In this document: piece by piece, positions 10,608-20,577 of the stretch
Layout of the letters: each line of letters starts with the position of its first letter
Numbering within the stretch: position 1 is the stretch's first letter
Assembly: GCA_037043455.1 (NCBI GenBank)
Contig: JAWPHD010000285.1
Location: 62,001-126,000 of the forward strand
Origin: Cyrtodaria siliqua
Lineage: Eukaryota > Mollusca > Bivalvia > Adapedonta > Hiatellidae
Length of the DNA stretch: 64,000 bases
Direction of reading: 5' to 3'
Translations under genes and position numbers: made by a program
The notes under the pieces: model-generated
Databases searched by the model: none
Told to the model about the DNA's origin: nothing
What the model saw: only the letters and a program-made list of their open reading frames with translations

Positions 10608-13600
10608 AAACCATGTGCATCAGTTGTAATTCCATCTTCTCGAATGTATCTTTTAGTGTAAAATGGTGACAGTGTTACTTTGTTTACTGTTATGCAGTAA
10701 CATCCGCTCTCAAAATAGAATATAGCTTGGGTCTTAATCCAAAATACTCAGCTATAGCAACACCAGCACATTCATCTTTCATTTTACCCACTTTTTTGTT
10801 TGTATCATCATGCATTGGGTGATTTTGAGGATAATTACTTAGATCATACTCATCTTTCATTTCAGCTATGTCTTTGTACACATCTTCTGTTTTGATTTTT
10901 ACTAGCAAGCTGTCAGTGGCTGTGTATAATAAAGTACAGTTATCTCCGTACCTTTTCCTTAGGGTATTATAGTACCAATCATACAGCATGTACTTTGATA
11001 AATCTAATACTGCCATTCCAACATAAATTGGTTTGTTTAATGTTAATTTTGTTTTGTTTACATGTATTGCTGACAATTCATCTGAAAACTTTATACGCCT
11101 GTTAAAGTTGGGTTTGGCTATTATTTTTCTTATCTTTTCATTTTCAGAGCCGTCAGTTCTGACTAGTTTTATATCAGTCCGCTTCTGTAGATTTTCCATT
11201 GTCTTGCCAAACACAGAGTTGTTCATAAGTTTATAAAAATCTTTTACAAATTCTGATTTACCTTTTTTTCTAAGTTCTGTGTTTAGATTTATGTATGATT
11301 TCATCCATGTTTTTTCATTAAATTCTAATACTCTGTGTATTTTCTTTAGTCTCATACCCGAAGATAAATACAGTTGTAGGTTTTTGTAATGTATCACATA
11401 TTTTTCTTTGTCCATAATATTTGGGACTAGTTGTTCTGTATCTATCATGCTATCATTTTCCAAAAGATCTGTCTGGTATTCAGACAACCATTCTTTGTTT
11501 ACTGCTAATCTTTCCGGCGCAAGCGGATAGTCATTGTGAGCTTCATGGAGTTCTTTAGGATATTCCAAATCAACTTCTAGAAAATATCATTTTCCTTCTT
11601 TTGGCTCTGGCAACGTTTCTGTTTCCACCCACTTAAAGCCAGAGTATGGAAGTAGCTGACTCATTGCCCATCCATAAAGATTATTTGCATCAAAATACAT
11701 TAGGAAGTTGTTTTCCTCGTTAGGGTTATAATCAGCTACATGTGGATTGTTTGCTTTGGCATATCGTTTTGATACCATACTATTTCCACCACGCATACCT
11801 TTTCCTATAAATAAGTGCATGTTAATGTCTGTCAAAAGTTCTAAATCTATTTTTGAATGTTTAAGTAAAGCATCCAAAGATAATCCAGGTGCTATGTAGT
11901 AATGCAAAGGATCGAGTTTATATGCATTCATGCATGTTTTTCTGAAAGTTTGAAATACATCTGCTAACAAAGTTACATCAGTTTTTAGATATAAATCATG
12001 ATAGTCTCAAAGAGTTTTACAGTTAAACTCTTTCCATATTTTTTGAGCGTATTCGTAATCTTCGGGACTTATACTTTCATCTGAGAAACTACTGTAAAAC
12101 TTTTCTATAGGTGGTAATTGCGTTTCCTTAAATCTTTCCATACTGTCCATATATTCGTATGGATAAACACCTTTTCGTAAAAGTAAATCTGTTTGTTTTC
12201 CAAACTGATTTTTGGTAATTTTGAAATCAGATTTGTCTGTTGCCTTAACCAATTTTTCCAGAGACGAAGCCATAAATTGGAAACTGTCTAAAAATCTAAG
12301 TTGTCCAACACTAAATGAAATATACTTTTCAGCATTGCTTGGGATGCATGTAATATTACCTGACATTTTATGTATTTTTTGCATGATGAGATGACTATCA
12401 TATTCTTTGAGGTTATGAAATATAACAGGGATGATTGTTTTACCTGGTTTTATTTTTAGTTTCAGGTTACAGTTTTTATGTGCTGCACCTCTATATTCAC
12501 CTGTAAAATGACAGTGGTCTCTTACTTTGCCGTTTTTACCGCATTTCCTACCTTTCATTCTCGCATATCCAGCAGTGTTCTTCACACATTCTAGATGTTT
12601 TAAAAACTTTTCAACAGCATCTTCACCTCTGTAAATAACAGGTTCTTCAGCTTTACCATCATATCTGACAACCTGGTATCCAAAACTACAAGCTTCTTGT
12701 ACATTTTGAATTTCAGATTTTTTTCCAAATTCTGTTGATTGCGGTTTGAATATACTCTCAAAATCAGCATATTTTGTATAAGGCACATGCATCTGATTTT
12801 GATAATTTTTAAATTTTATGTGATTTTTACCTTCTTTTGGCATTTCTTTTCTGCAAGAATTTTTGTTGGTACCATCACAGTCTTCTTTGTGTTTTGTAAG
12901 TAGATCTTCTCTTGAAAAGCCGTAAAGACAACGATCGCAGAAATAAGTTTTACCGTGATGTTTGTTTTGATCGTAAAGTAATCTATTTAGATTTTTAATC
13001 CAGCAATAGTGATATTTTGTTGTTATTGTTTTTGGTTCGTTGGAATAATCATCAGGGTTATAATTGTCATCTATAATTCCTTCTTCATTGTTTGGATCAT
13101 CTTCATTTTCTAAATCAACCTCAACGTCTTCAGAAATTAAAAGCAAGTTAATTCTTTTTATTTCTTGCGGTTGCTCTGATATTCTATATGGAAATATAGA
13201 TACCCTTTTCCCTGTGCATCCGTAAACATTAATAGCAAGGTTGTTTTGTTTTTCTACTTTTGAAATTGTGAAATTGGAGTGTAAAAAGTCAATGTTAACT
13301 TTCTTCAAGAACTTTATACTAGGATACTTTGATAATCTGTCTGTGTGATCTGCAGCTGGATTTAAAGCTGAATTTATTGCATGAAACAAACATTGATCAT
13401 CGTCGTTTATTACATTTATAATTGCTTTCTTATCAGCTACTGCTTTAGGCAAAGGAATATATGAAGAACCTTTTAGTGGTTCACATTTTGCTATATTTAA
13501 GTACAACTTAACACAGTGGTCAATTTCCAATCCAGATGCTGTGTTTGTAAATCTTTCTAAGCTTTCTTGTATAAATGCAGATGACTCATCGTAAAACTCA

Positions 13601-14100
13601 TTTATTTTTTCAGAGCTCAAGATGGCATTTTGTTCACTGCGTAACACTGCTGTGGTATATTTTTTGTTAGCGCCGTCGTCTTTAAATAAATCTACAATGA
13701 GACCAAATTGAAACTTTAATCCATTCGTCTCTTTTAGCTCTTTGATAATTTGTTCTGTAATAATGGATTTTTTATCATGAAATAGTTTTTGAGGGTCTTT
13801 ATATTTTTCAACAGACATCTCGTATGCTTTTAATAAACCACACATTGGTTTGTCAACCAGTTTTAATTCTGGGATACCTTTTTTAGATTTTCTATCATTA
13901 AACTCTTTCAGTTCATTTATAACATTTTCCTGTAATTTAGCATATTTCTGCTTTTCTCTTTTACGTAGTTTTTTGTCACGCCGTCTCTTGAGTAAATTTT
14001 CTAATGTTTGAGATTTAACACCATTAGACAGTGTTTGCTTATCTATTACTCCTGTATCAAACAGACGTATTAAATTTGTTATAGTCTCCTCGTTTTCCAT
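10592..14100 (-). pseudogene. Protein-primed family B DNA polymerase, multiply disrupted
   Basis: One frame runs from ATG 14100 to 10690, broken by TGA at 12007-12009 (codon 698) and 11587-11589 (codon 838). Visible elements: a basic helical N-terminus, a zinc knuckle C388-C391-H404-C408, Exo I D446-F-E448, an HNH/endonuclease VII-like block (C520, D528-H-C-H, C544), Exo II N563...Y567-D568, Exo III YLKTD at 704-708, motif A DANNLYG near 804, motif B KLMNNSVFGK, and motif C where the expected DTD reads ATD. After 10690 the C-terminal end reappears in another frame (VNKVTLSPFYTKRYI, ending 10592), implying a deletion plus frameshift. It would replicate the element by protein priming. Confidence 0.92.
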
Positions 14101-14165
14101 ACTTTATTTGTTATATATTAAAAATATTTTTTCTTAAATATAAAATAATTATATACAAAAAGACA
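14101..14165. promoter_or_regulatory. Bidirectional AT-rich promoter spacer
   Basis: A 65-bp spacer between the divergent polymerase and zinc-protein genes is almost pure A/T and contains TTAAAAATATTTTTT and TAAATATAAAATAATTATAT, like the boxes in front of the structural genes. A promoter role is inferred from position and recurrence. Confidence 0.5.
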
Positions 14166-14435
14166 ATGGAAAGTAATGTTTGTCAATTTCTTAAAATTAG
14201 ATTACATAACCCATGTAAAAGCAAGCCAACAAAAGATTCCGATTATTGCAGTTTGCATAAATATAGATTGAAGAAAAGTCATGTGTTACCGTGCCTAAAA
14301 TGTAAAAAAGGCACTTCTGCAAGATATCAAGTTTGTGTTGGTTGTGGTGCTCATTCGATTAGAATGAAACACGAATACTGGAGGTTAAAGTTGTACAACG
14401 CTGAGTGTCTCCGATTTGGATGTATTGAGGTTTAA
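14166..14435 (+). CDS. Polinton small zinc-binding protein, 89 aa
   Basis: Starts MESNVCQFLKIRLHNPCKSK. Two four-ligand sets are visible: C6, C17, C28, H31 and C43, C46, C57, C60 (CLKC...CVGC). This looks like a compact double zinc ribbon/knuckle, perhaps a transcription or DNA-binding factor of the element. It is divergent to the polymerase gene. The ORF is intact. Function is not recognised. Confidence 0.6.
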   Translation: MESNVCQFLKIRLHNPCKSKPTKDSDYCSLHKYRLKKSHVLPCLKCKKGTSARYQVCVGCGAHSIRMKHEYWRLKLYNAECLRFGCIEV

Positions 14436-14819
14436 AAACATATTTTGTTAATTTCGTGTTTATTCGTTGATTTGACTAAAATTCTGATAACCAATCGACA
14501 AATTTGTTTTGTATTAAAGAAACATTTTATAATATTACAAAAAAAAATTAAACGTGTTCTTCACTACCTCTATTTTAAAAAAGTTTGTTAACCTAAGTTA
14601 TAATGTTTAACCTCTATTTTATAATAAAATTTAAACATCCAAATTTAAAACATTTTCACAATTCAATCTTAAAATCTTGGGTTATTTAGCGCCTGTAACA
14701 TGCTAAATAACCAGTTAAATCGACTTAATTTTCAGTTGGCTGAAAAATTTTGTGTGGTGATTTTAGATTATTTGGGGTGATTTGCTTGTGGTCCAGAACA
14801 CCAATAATACATATATATC
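14436..14819. other. AT-rich sequence right of the Polinton
   Basis: No ORF and no match by eye to the left flank of the element; the right terminal repeat may be here but was not recognised. Confidence 0.4.
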
Positions 14820-15088
14820 CATTCTATATTTGTCATAAACAACTAGTTATATAAGTATGCAAATAAGCCTAGTATGTGCAGTCAAAAAAATCGATAATGA
14901 CTATGATACAATTCCCACGTTTTGTATGGTTTCGCGTGTTAAGATTTTGACATACGTTCTCATTCAGTCAAATTTATTAAACTCGTTAGCAAAAATGATA
15001 TAATGCTCGGCAAAAGCCTCGCATTTTATCATTTTACCAACTCCTTTAAATAAATTCAATAATGAATCAGTACTCATGTTAGATCCTC
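14820..15088 (+). mobile_element. Dispersed repeat family B, copy 1, with internal hairpin
   Basis: Matches 19727-20051 in the same orientation (shared ATGCAAATAAGCCTAG, TTAAACTCGTTAGCAAAAAT, AGTACTCATG). It lacks about 55 bp present in copy 2. Around 14966-15058 the sequence forms an imperfect palindrome with arms of about 42 bp centred on CGGCAAAAGCC. Confidence 0.8.
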
Positions 15089-15681
15089 AATATATAGTGA
15101 ACTTAGTTTTTCTTGCATATCAAATAAGGATATCCCCAAATTACATGATTGTGCTAGAAAGTCTTATCTTACACACCAGTGTGCTGGAAAAAAATCACAT
15201 GAATCAACAACGATGCTGAAAATGTCAACAGTTGTGTGACATCATTTTGTAAATTAATGTAGCATGTTGAGTGAAGGCGATATTAATGTACAGAATGTCA
15301 GTTATACATAAGAAAAATAATCGAACACGGGAAACCGGTTAAGAGAGGGAAATTCTAACCTTACTTTTAACTGTTTTAATCAAAACCTCGGTAGAGCCTG
15401 GATTGCAATGGTTATTTATCATGATGGAACTCCCCATCGGCTCTGCATACCCATGAAATAGTCTTATAATTTTCAAGAATACATTCATTGAAATGATAAG
15501 AGATATGACAACGTATTTAAGAAAAATAATTACTCAAATATTGCTTCGCACTTGCTACCATGGTGCAAGGTACATTACTTAATAATTCACTCATCACTCT
15601 CGATAAGCTGCTACAGGCTTATATTATAAAATCCCCCGAGAAAAAACTGCTGCAGCTGAGATAGCTTTGATTAGAATTTAT

Positions 15682-15768
15682 GTTTGTGATGTCATGTACC
15701 TTGTTTGTGATGTCATATACCTTGTTTGTGATGTCATATACCTTGTTTGTGATGTCATATACCTTGTC
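15682..15768. repeat. 21-bp tandem repeat, 4 copies
   Basis: The unit is TTTGTGATGTCATATACCTTG. Confidence 0.9.
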
Positions 15769-15953
15769 TTGTATTTATCCTTGTAATATAGTTGCTAACT
15801 ATGATGCATGTTTTTGGTTGACTATGTCCTTGAATGCTACATTTCCTGTTCGACTTGTATATCTACTTTGATTAGAAACCAATTGATCAAAGCTATGGCT
15901 AAAACTATGATAAAAAAGGAATAAATGACACATCAATAGTTGTATGTATTTAC

Positions 15954-16119
15954 CTCCAGTGTTTTCTTGGATATATTCTGCAGCGTTATAGACTTGAACA
16001 TGTTCTGTCCGATCGAGATCTCGCCAAAATCTGTGGTTACGTTACCACTGTCAGAAATCACCACCAGAGGGGGCTTCACAGTCGGGCAGTGGATCTCCAC
16101 GTATAATGTGTTGTGTGTG
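15954..16119 (-). CDS. CFAP74: CFAP74-like exon, ASH-type domain
   Basis: Acceptor ATTTTCCAG and donor CTGGAG|GTAAAT bound 166 nt. The peptide starts THNTLYVEIHCPTVKPPLVV, then ISDSGNVTTDFGEISIGQNM and ends ITLQNISKKTLE. 'L....G....DFG.I.IG......I.LQN.S...L' is a clear ASH/MSP signature. It ends phase 0, whereas the next recognisable exon (3926-4053) needs phase 1, so at least one exon between them is missing or was not recognised. The Polinton lies in this gap. Confidence 0.85.
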
Positions 16120-16144
16120 CTGGAAAATAGAAAGATATATCATA

Positions 16145-16612
16145 CTCATTGTACTGGCCCACCGGAATACCTTAGTAAAAAAGGTAGACAACTCATGCTA
16201 TATGTAATGGCCCACCTGAATATCTTAGTATAAAGATAGACGACACATGCCATTTGTAATGGCCCACCTGACTATCTTAGTATAAAGGTATATAACTCAT
16301 GCTATATGTAATGACCCACCTGAATATCTTAGTATAAAGATAGACGACACATGCCATTTGTAATGGCCCACCTGACTATCTTAGTATAAAGGTACATAAC
16401 TCATGCTATATATAATGACCCACCGGAATATCTTAGTATAAAGGTAGATAACTCATGCTATTAAAATGGCCCAACTGAATATAACTTGGAATAAAGGTAG
16501 ATTTGTATGGACCCACCTAAATATGACTAGACTAAAAGGTACATAACACATGTTAATTGTAATGGCCCACTGAATATCTTAATATAAAGGTAGATAACTC
16601 ATGTTAAGGTAA
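16145..16612. repeat. 52-bp minisatellite filling an intron, about 9 copies
   Basis: Units contain AATGGCCCACCTGAATATCT and TAGTATAAAGGTAGATAACT. The array occupies nearly all of the 498-bp intron between the exons ending at 16618 and starting at 16119, and begins about 14 bp past the splice donor. Confidence 0.88.
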
Positions 16613-16617
16613 CTCAC

Positions 16618-16743
16618 CTATATGGAAGTTCCCCGGGATTGGTGCATGCCCCAGAAGCCACATAACATGGCACTGTGAAGGACTTGAACTTTCCTTTGAA
16701 CTGTCTCAGCAACGATACTACAGCTGCCGTGTAAGCCGGGCAG
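16618..16743 (-). CDS. CFAP74: CFAP74-like exon
   Basis: Acceptor CCATTTCAG and donor ATAG|GTGAGT bound 126 nt. One base, then CPAYTAAVVSLLRQFKGKFK, then SFTVPCYVASGACTNPGELP and Tyr, with a split Ser codon (AG|C) into the next exon. The phase matches the exon at 15954-16119 exactly. The intron between the two (498 bp) is nearly all 52-bp repeats beginning about 14 bp after the donor. Confidence 0.78.
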   Translation of the reverse strand: MPGLHGSCSIVAETVQRKVQVLHSAMLCGFWGMHQSRGTSI

Positions 16744-16809
16744 CTGAAATGGAGGATTTATAGATTGGTACTTCAATAGTATATCAGTCTATATTTGTCC
16801 AAAACAAGA

Positions 16810-16962
16810 TTTCTATTTCTAATTAGATTTTTTGTGGTGGAGGCTGACCACTCACTTTTCCTGAGTAGAACCAGTACTGTACACCTCCCGCCATCCGTAA
16901 GAATTGACACTTCCTCACTTACAAGCCAAGCTCCCAGTGGGATTCGAACCCGCAGCGGTGAG
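16810..16962 (-). mobile_element. SINE fragment with tRNA-like T-arm
   Basis: On the minus strand it contains GGGTTCGAATCCCACTGGGA, a good B box, followed by a body containing GTTCTACTCAGGAAAAGTGA. The same body occurs in the opposite orientation at 31374-31450. The 5' part of the tRNA head is missing. Confidence 0.6.
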
Positions 16963-17053
16963 TGGCAATATGTAGAATGAGATATAATGAAAAATACTTG
17001 AAAAAATGCAGTTTTCAAGCAGAAAAAAGACTGAGAGAGGAGCCAGGATATCA

Positions 17054-17877
17054 TGACTAGAAAGGACGTGAAATAAGGATGGTTAAAAGTTTTAAATCAC
17101 ATTCAGCATGCTACAGTAATGATGCAACTATTTTGCTGTGTTCCAAACACTTCTAAACCTTGACCCTATCCCCACAACTAGTATTTTGTTGGATCGGACA
17201 ATCTGACGACATGTAATAGTAATAGATGTACACACAAACAGATGAACACACAATCAGATGTACAATCAAACAGATGTACACAAAACAGATGAACGAAAAG
17301 ATGGCAAATGGGTTGACTAAATACTCGCTATAAATGCTACCAGGAGCATAAAATAGAAGGTTCTGACAATATGAAACTACAAGTATTCTACAAACCCAAC
17401 TCAAGGGCTCAAATAGCCTCAGTCACCTGGCCCGCTTTTGATTTCTTCGCTACTCTATGCTAAGCGGATCAAGAACCAGGGCCTGGGGAAAATAGGACGC
17501 TTGAAATCGCTTCAAACTTTGGATCAATTTTGGCGAGATTTTTAGAGATTCTACGCGACTTTCAAAAAACATATTTTCAAGTTTTAATTTAATATTAATT
17601 TCTTATTTTTAACTTATGGGAAGCAGCAAGTGACGTTAAAAAGTTTAACTGGTGCATCAACAATTGACGTACATTTACTTACAACATGACGTCACAACAT
17701 GACGTCACACGTGAAAAAAAAACGTGCATAAATTGGACTAAACACTAGTGGACACTTTAATCTGCCCAGACCGATATCTTCAGTAAGACATATGCATGAT
17801 ACGGTCTGACTGGCTGAGACGACGGCTCAATGTAAAACAGTTGTATCTTGTTCTTTATTGATATACAGTTACAGCAG
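17054..17877. other. Intronic sequence without recognised features
   Basis: Contains two TGACGTCA palindromes near 17684-17708. A splice-like bounded segment near 17426-17480 has stops in all frames and is not an exon. Confidence 0.4.
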
Positions 17878-18190
17878 TTTCACATTCACCCCTCCAACTG
17901 GTTCTGGACTGGTCTACACATTCTCCCCTCAAACTGGTTCTGGACTGGTCTACACATTCACCCCTCCAACTGGTTCTGGACTGGTCTACACATTCACCCC
18001 TCCAACTGGTTCTGGATTGGTCCACACATTCACCCCTCCAACTGGTCCTGGACTGGTCTACACATTCACCCCTCCAACTGGTCCTGGACTGGTCTACACA
18101 TTCACCCCTCCAACTGGTTCTGGACTGGTTTACACATTCACCCCTCCAACTGGTTCTGGACTGGTCCACACATTCAACCCTCCAACTCCA
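17878..18190. repeat. 36-bp minisatellite, about 8.7 copies
   Basis: The unit is TTCACCCCTCCAACTGGTTC then TGGACTGGTCTACACA. Because 36 is a multiple of 3 and the unit lacks stops, long spurious ORFs run through on both strands. A single extra copy at 18402-18440 abuts the splice donor of the exon at 18442. Confidence 0.93.
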
Positions 18191-18441
18191 AGCGTCTGAT
18201 CTATTTTCTATAAAAAGATATACATGTAGTGGGATTTCACTCAATACTGTTAGAATAATGCAGACGCGTCACTTACATAAAGGAAGTAATGTGGCGGGAT
18301 ATCTATAAACTGTGAAAATGGCTACGCCTATAAAACAAGCAGTTAAACATAATGGCGGACTTCTACAGTCGTTTATATTTAAACGCTGTGTAGCAGTCTA
18401 CACATTCACCCCTCCAACTGGTTCTGGACTGGTCTACTTAC

Positions 18442-18586
18442 TCCTTTGTGATATCGCCTCTGTTGGAGGTACAACAGGTGTGGGTCCAGACACAGTCAAC
18501 ATTGTGTTGCCTGGGGTGGATTTACCCTTGGCAGGAGCACCCTTGCCAGGCGAAGCACCTTTAGCCTTTCCTGGCGGTGGTGCTTT
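18442..18586 (-). CDS. CFAP74-like exon, Pro/Gly/Lys-rich linker
   Basis: Acceptor TTTTGCAG and a perfect donor GTAAGT bound 145 nt. Phase 0 gives KAPPPGKAKGASPGKGAPAK, then a stretch ending VVPPTEAISQR. It is a low-complexity basic linker, plausibly following the charged helix exon. It ends in phase 1, which does not match the start phase of the 16743 exon, so another exon is expected between them. The first bases of its downstream intron resemble the unit of the 36-bp array at 17878-18190. Assignment to the same gene is by position and strand. Confidence 0.6.
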
Positions 18587-18944
18587 CTGCAAAATTAATT
18601 CAAATGTATTATAGTCATAGTTATAACTTTTAGGTCATATAAAAAGAAGTTGCATAGTGCCAGTCTTTAAATAAAAAATATTATAAATTTTAAGGTATTG
18701 CATTTTATAAAAGGATTCCATTTTTTTTATACAAAATTAATACAAAAATAAAATAGAACTTTACTACACAAAGGATACAAATCACTAAATTATATGAAAA
18801 AAGCAAAGAATCGAAAAGACAACAACAGTTATACATGTACCATAGACAAGAAAGAAAACTTAAATAAAGTTAAACTTTAATATAATTTTATATTCATTAA
18901 ACTGATTGGCCTCAGACACATCGCCAGGTGCTAGAGAAGAGATG

Positions 18945-19435
18945 ATTTTCTCCCTTCATTAAAGGGAATTTAGTCAAAACAATATACAGCCAAACAAGCT
19001 CTGTTATTGAGAGTTCTAAAAAACTTTGGAAAAGGTCAAGAAGTATCAAAATCAGATGATGAACACAAAAGATATGATCATTTGAACGTTGTTCTTAAAC
19101 GGATATAGGAGCCACCATTTTGAGAACTATGATGCCATAGTTCCAAATTACCATATATGGAATATGGATAAATCGCATTAAAAGCAAGGAAAATCAATGA
19201 AAATGAATGCAAAATCCTTTAATGGTCTTATAAAGAATGTCATTGCTTTTAAAATGGAGGTTTCCAAATCTGTTTCAACAGAACCTTCAAATGATCATAT
19301 CTTCTTTGTTTATCATCCGATTTGGTTATTATTTCACACATGACAAATTTTTTCAGAACTCTCAATAATAAAGATTGTTTGCCTGTGTCGCTACATTCCC
19401 TATAATAATGAGATGGCTCTCTCTCTTCATGCCTG
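18945..19435. mobile_element. Foldback element with ~190-bp arms
   Basis: Left-arm segments such as TTATTGAGAGTTCTAAAAAA and AGATATGATCATTTGAACGT reappear inverted at 19250-19385 as GAACTCTCAATAATAAAG and CCTTCAAATGATCATATCTT. Identity is roughly 75% over the best 140 bp, with weaker similarity outward. The spacer is about 110 bp. No ORF. Confidence 0.75.
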
Positions 19436-19726
19436 ATACTGAATGATATGGGCTTCTTCCTTCATAATGACTTTGTTGAGGCTCCATTCACAAAAAGACA
19501 GATATATGTGTTACGCATACGGTGGCCCCTGACAACGTGAGTTACACATTCAAACATGCAGTCACCAAGAAACCACCATTAAATTAGAAACACCTGTAAC
19601 CTGTATATGCCCGACATTTATCATAATGTAATATATACAATAAAGCTGTGAAATGAAGCATAAAATAAGCCATCCATGATATAACTTTATTTATCACATA
19701 ACTTACGGTGTGGGAGTGAAATAACA

Positions 19727-20051
19727 CCATTCTATATGTCTGATATACCACTACTTATATATGTATGCAAATAAGCCTAGAATGCGTTGTCAAAAAACAA
19801 ACCATAATGACTATGATCCAATTCCCACAGTTTATGTCGGTTTTGCGTGTTAAAGCGACAGGCAAAATGCAATACAAGTCGATATGTGAGTTATGTGATA
19901 AATAGAATCTGACATTTGTTCTCATTCATAATTGACTTTATTAAACTCGTTAGCAAAAATGATATAATTCTCGGCAAGAGCCTCTTATTATACCATTTTC
20001 CCAACTCATTCAATAAATTCAATAATGAATGAGTACTCATGTGAGATCCTC
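19727..20051 (+). mobile_element. Dispersed repeat family B, copy 2
   Basis: The same-orientation relative of 14820-15088, with an extra ~55-bp segment around 19855-19911. The internal palindrome is present but more diverged. Confidence 0.8.
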
Positions 20052-20577
20052 TATGTCTAAGCTACCATTCCACGTTCAGCAGCCGAGCCACTGTAGAATA
20101 ACTATGTCATAGTAAAAGTCATGCAGAAACCTTCCTAACCTGTCTAAACTTGATAAAATCAATAGTAAACCTTAGAATGTCAAAAAAAGAAGAAGACAAT
20201 AATCAAAATGGAACATTTCGTAACAGTCTATTAAATCATTTTAGATTTAGAATCTGATGATTCTTGGTTTCAAGAAACGAAATACTCAGTGAGAGATACA
20301 AACAGTCTTAATCTGTTTCTCACAGCAATTTAAATGCTCAGTCAGTTCTCAGAACACACGTGATGTCATAATATTAGGATGTGATGTCATAATATCAGAA
20401 AGTGTTGTCTTGATAGAAGCAACCAAATAAAAATATGAATGAAGCATTCTGATTGGTTCAGTGATAAAATTGAACCAATGAAACCAGTTAATTTAAAAAC
20501 TTGTTCAGGTTTAACTTTAATAGACTGTTTTCATATGAAACGGTGAAAGCATGCATGATTCTTATACTGCAACCAAA

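Larger units (their letters stand above)
4428..14435. mobile_element. Polinton/Maverick element, decayed, no TIRs seen
   Basis: A 10-kb block of intronless ORFs holds the Polinton set: protein-primed family B polymerase, DDE integrase, FtsK/A32-type ATPase, a capsid-like protein and several small conserved ORFs. Genes lie on both strands with 25-65 bp AT-rich spacers. Extents given are those of the outermost ORFs; comparing 4054-4427 with 14436-15700 by eye showed no terminal inverted repeats. The left-most protein appears to stop soon after its membrane segment, suggesting left-end truncation. No adenovirus-type protease was found. It lies in an intron of the host ciliary gene and is non-autonomous now. 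Confidence 0.88.

Noticed and set aside
17408..17490. Splice-bounded segment with acceptor TTTTCCCCAG and donor CAG|GTGACT
   Set aside because: All three frames contain stop codons; it resembles a common mollusc repeat edge.
17848..18244. ORFs with PPTGSGLVYTFT or GECVDQSRTSWR repeats on both strands
   Set aside because: 36-bp minisatellite read in stop-free frames; no conserved domain and no expression signal.
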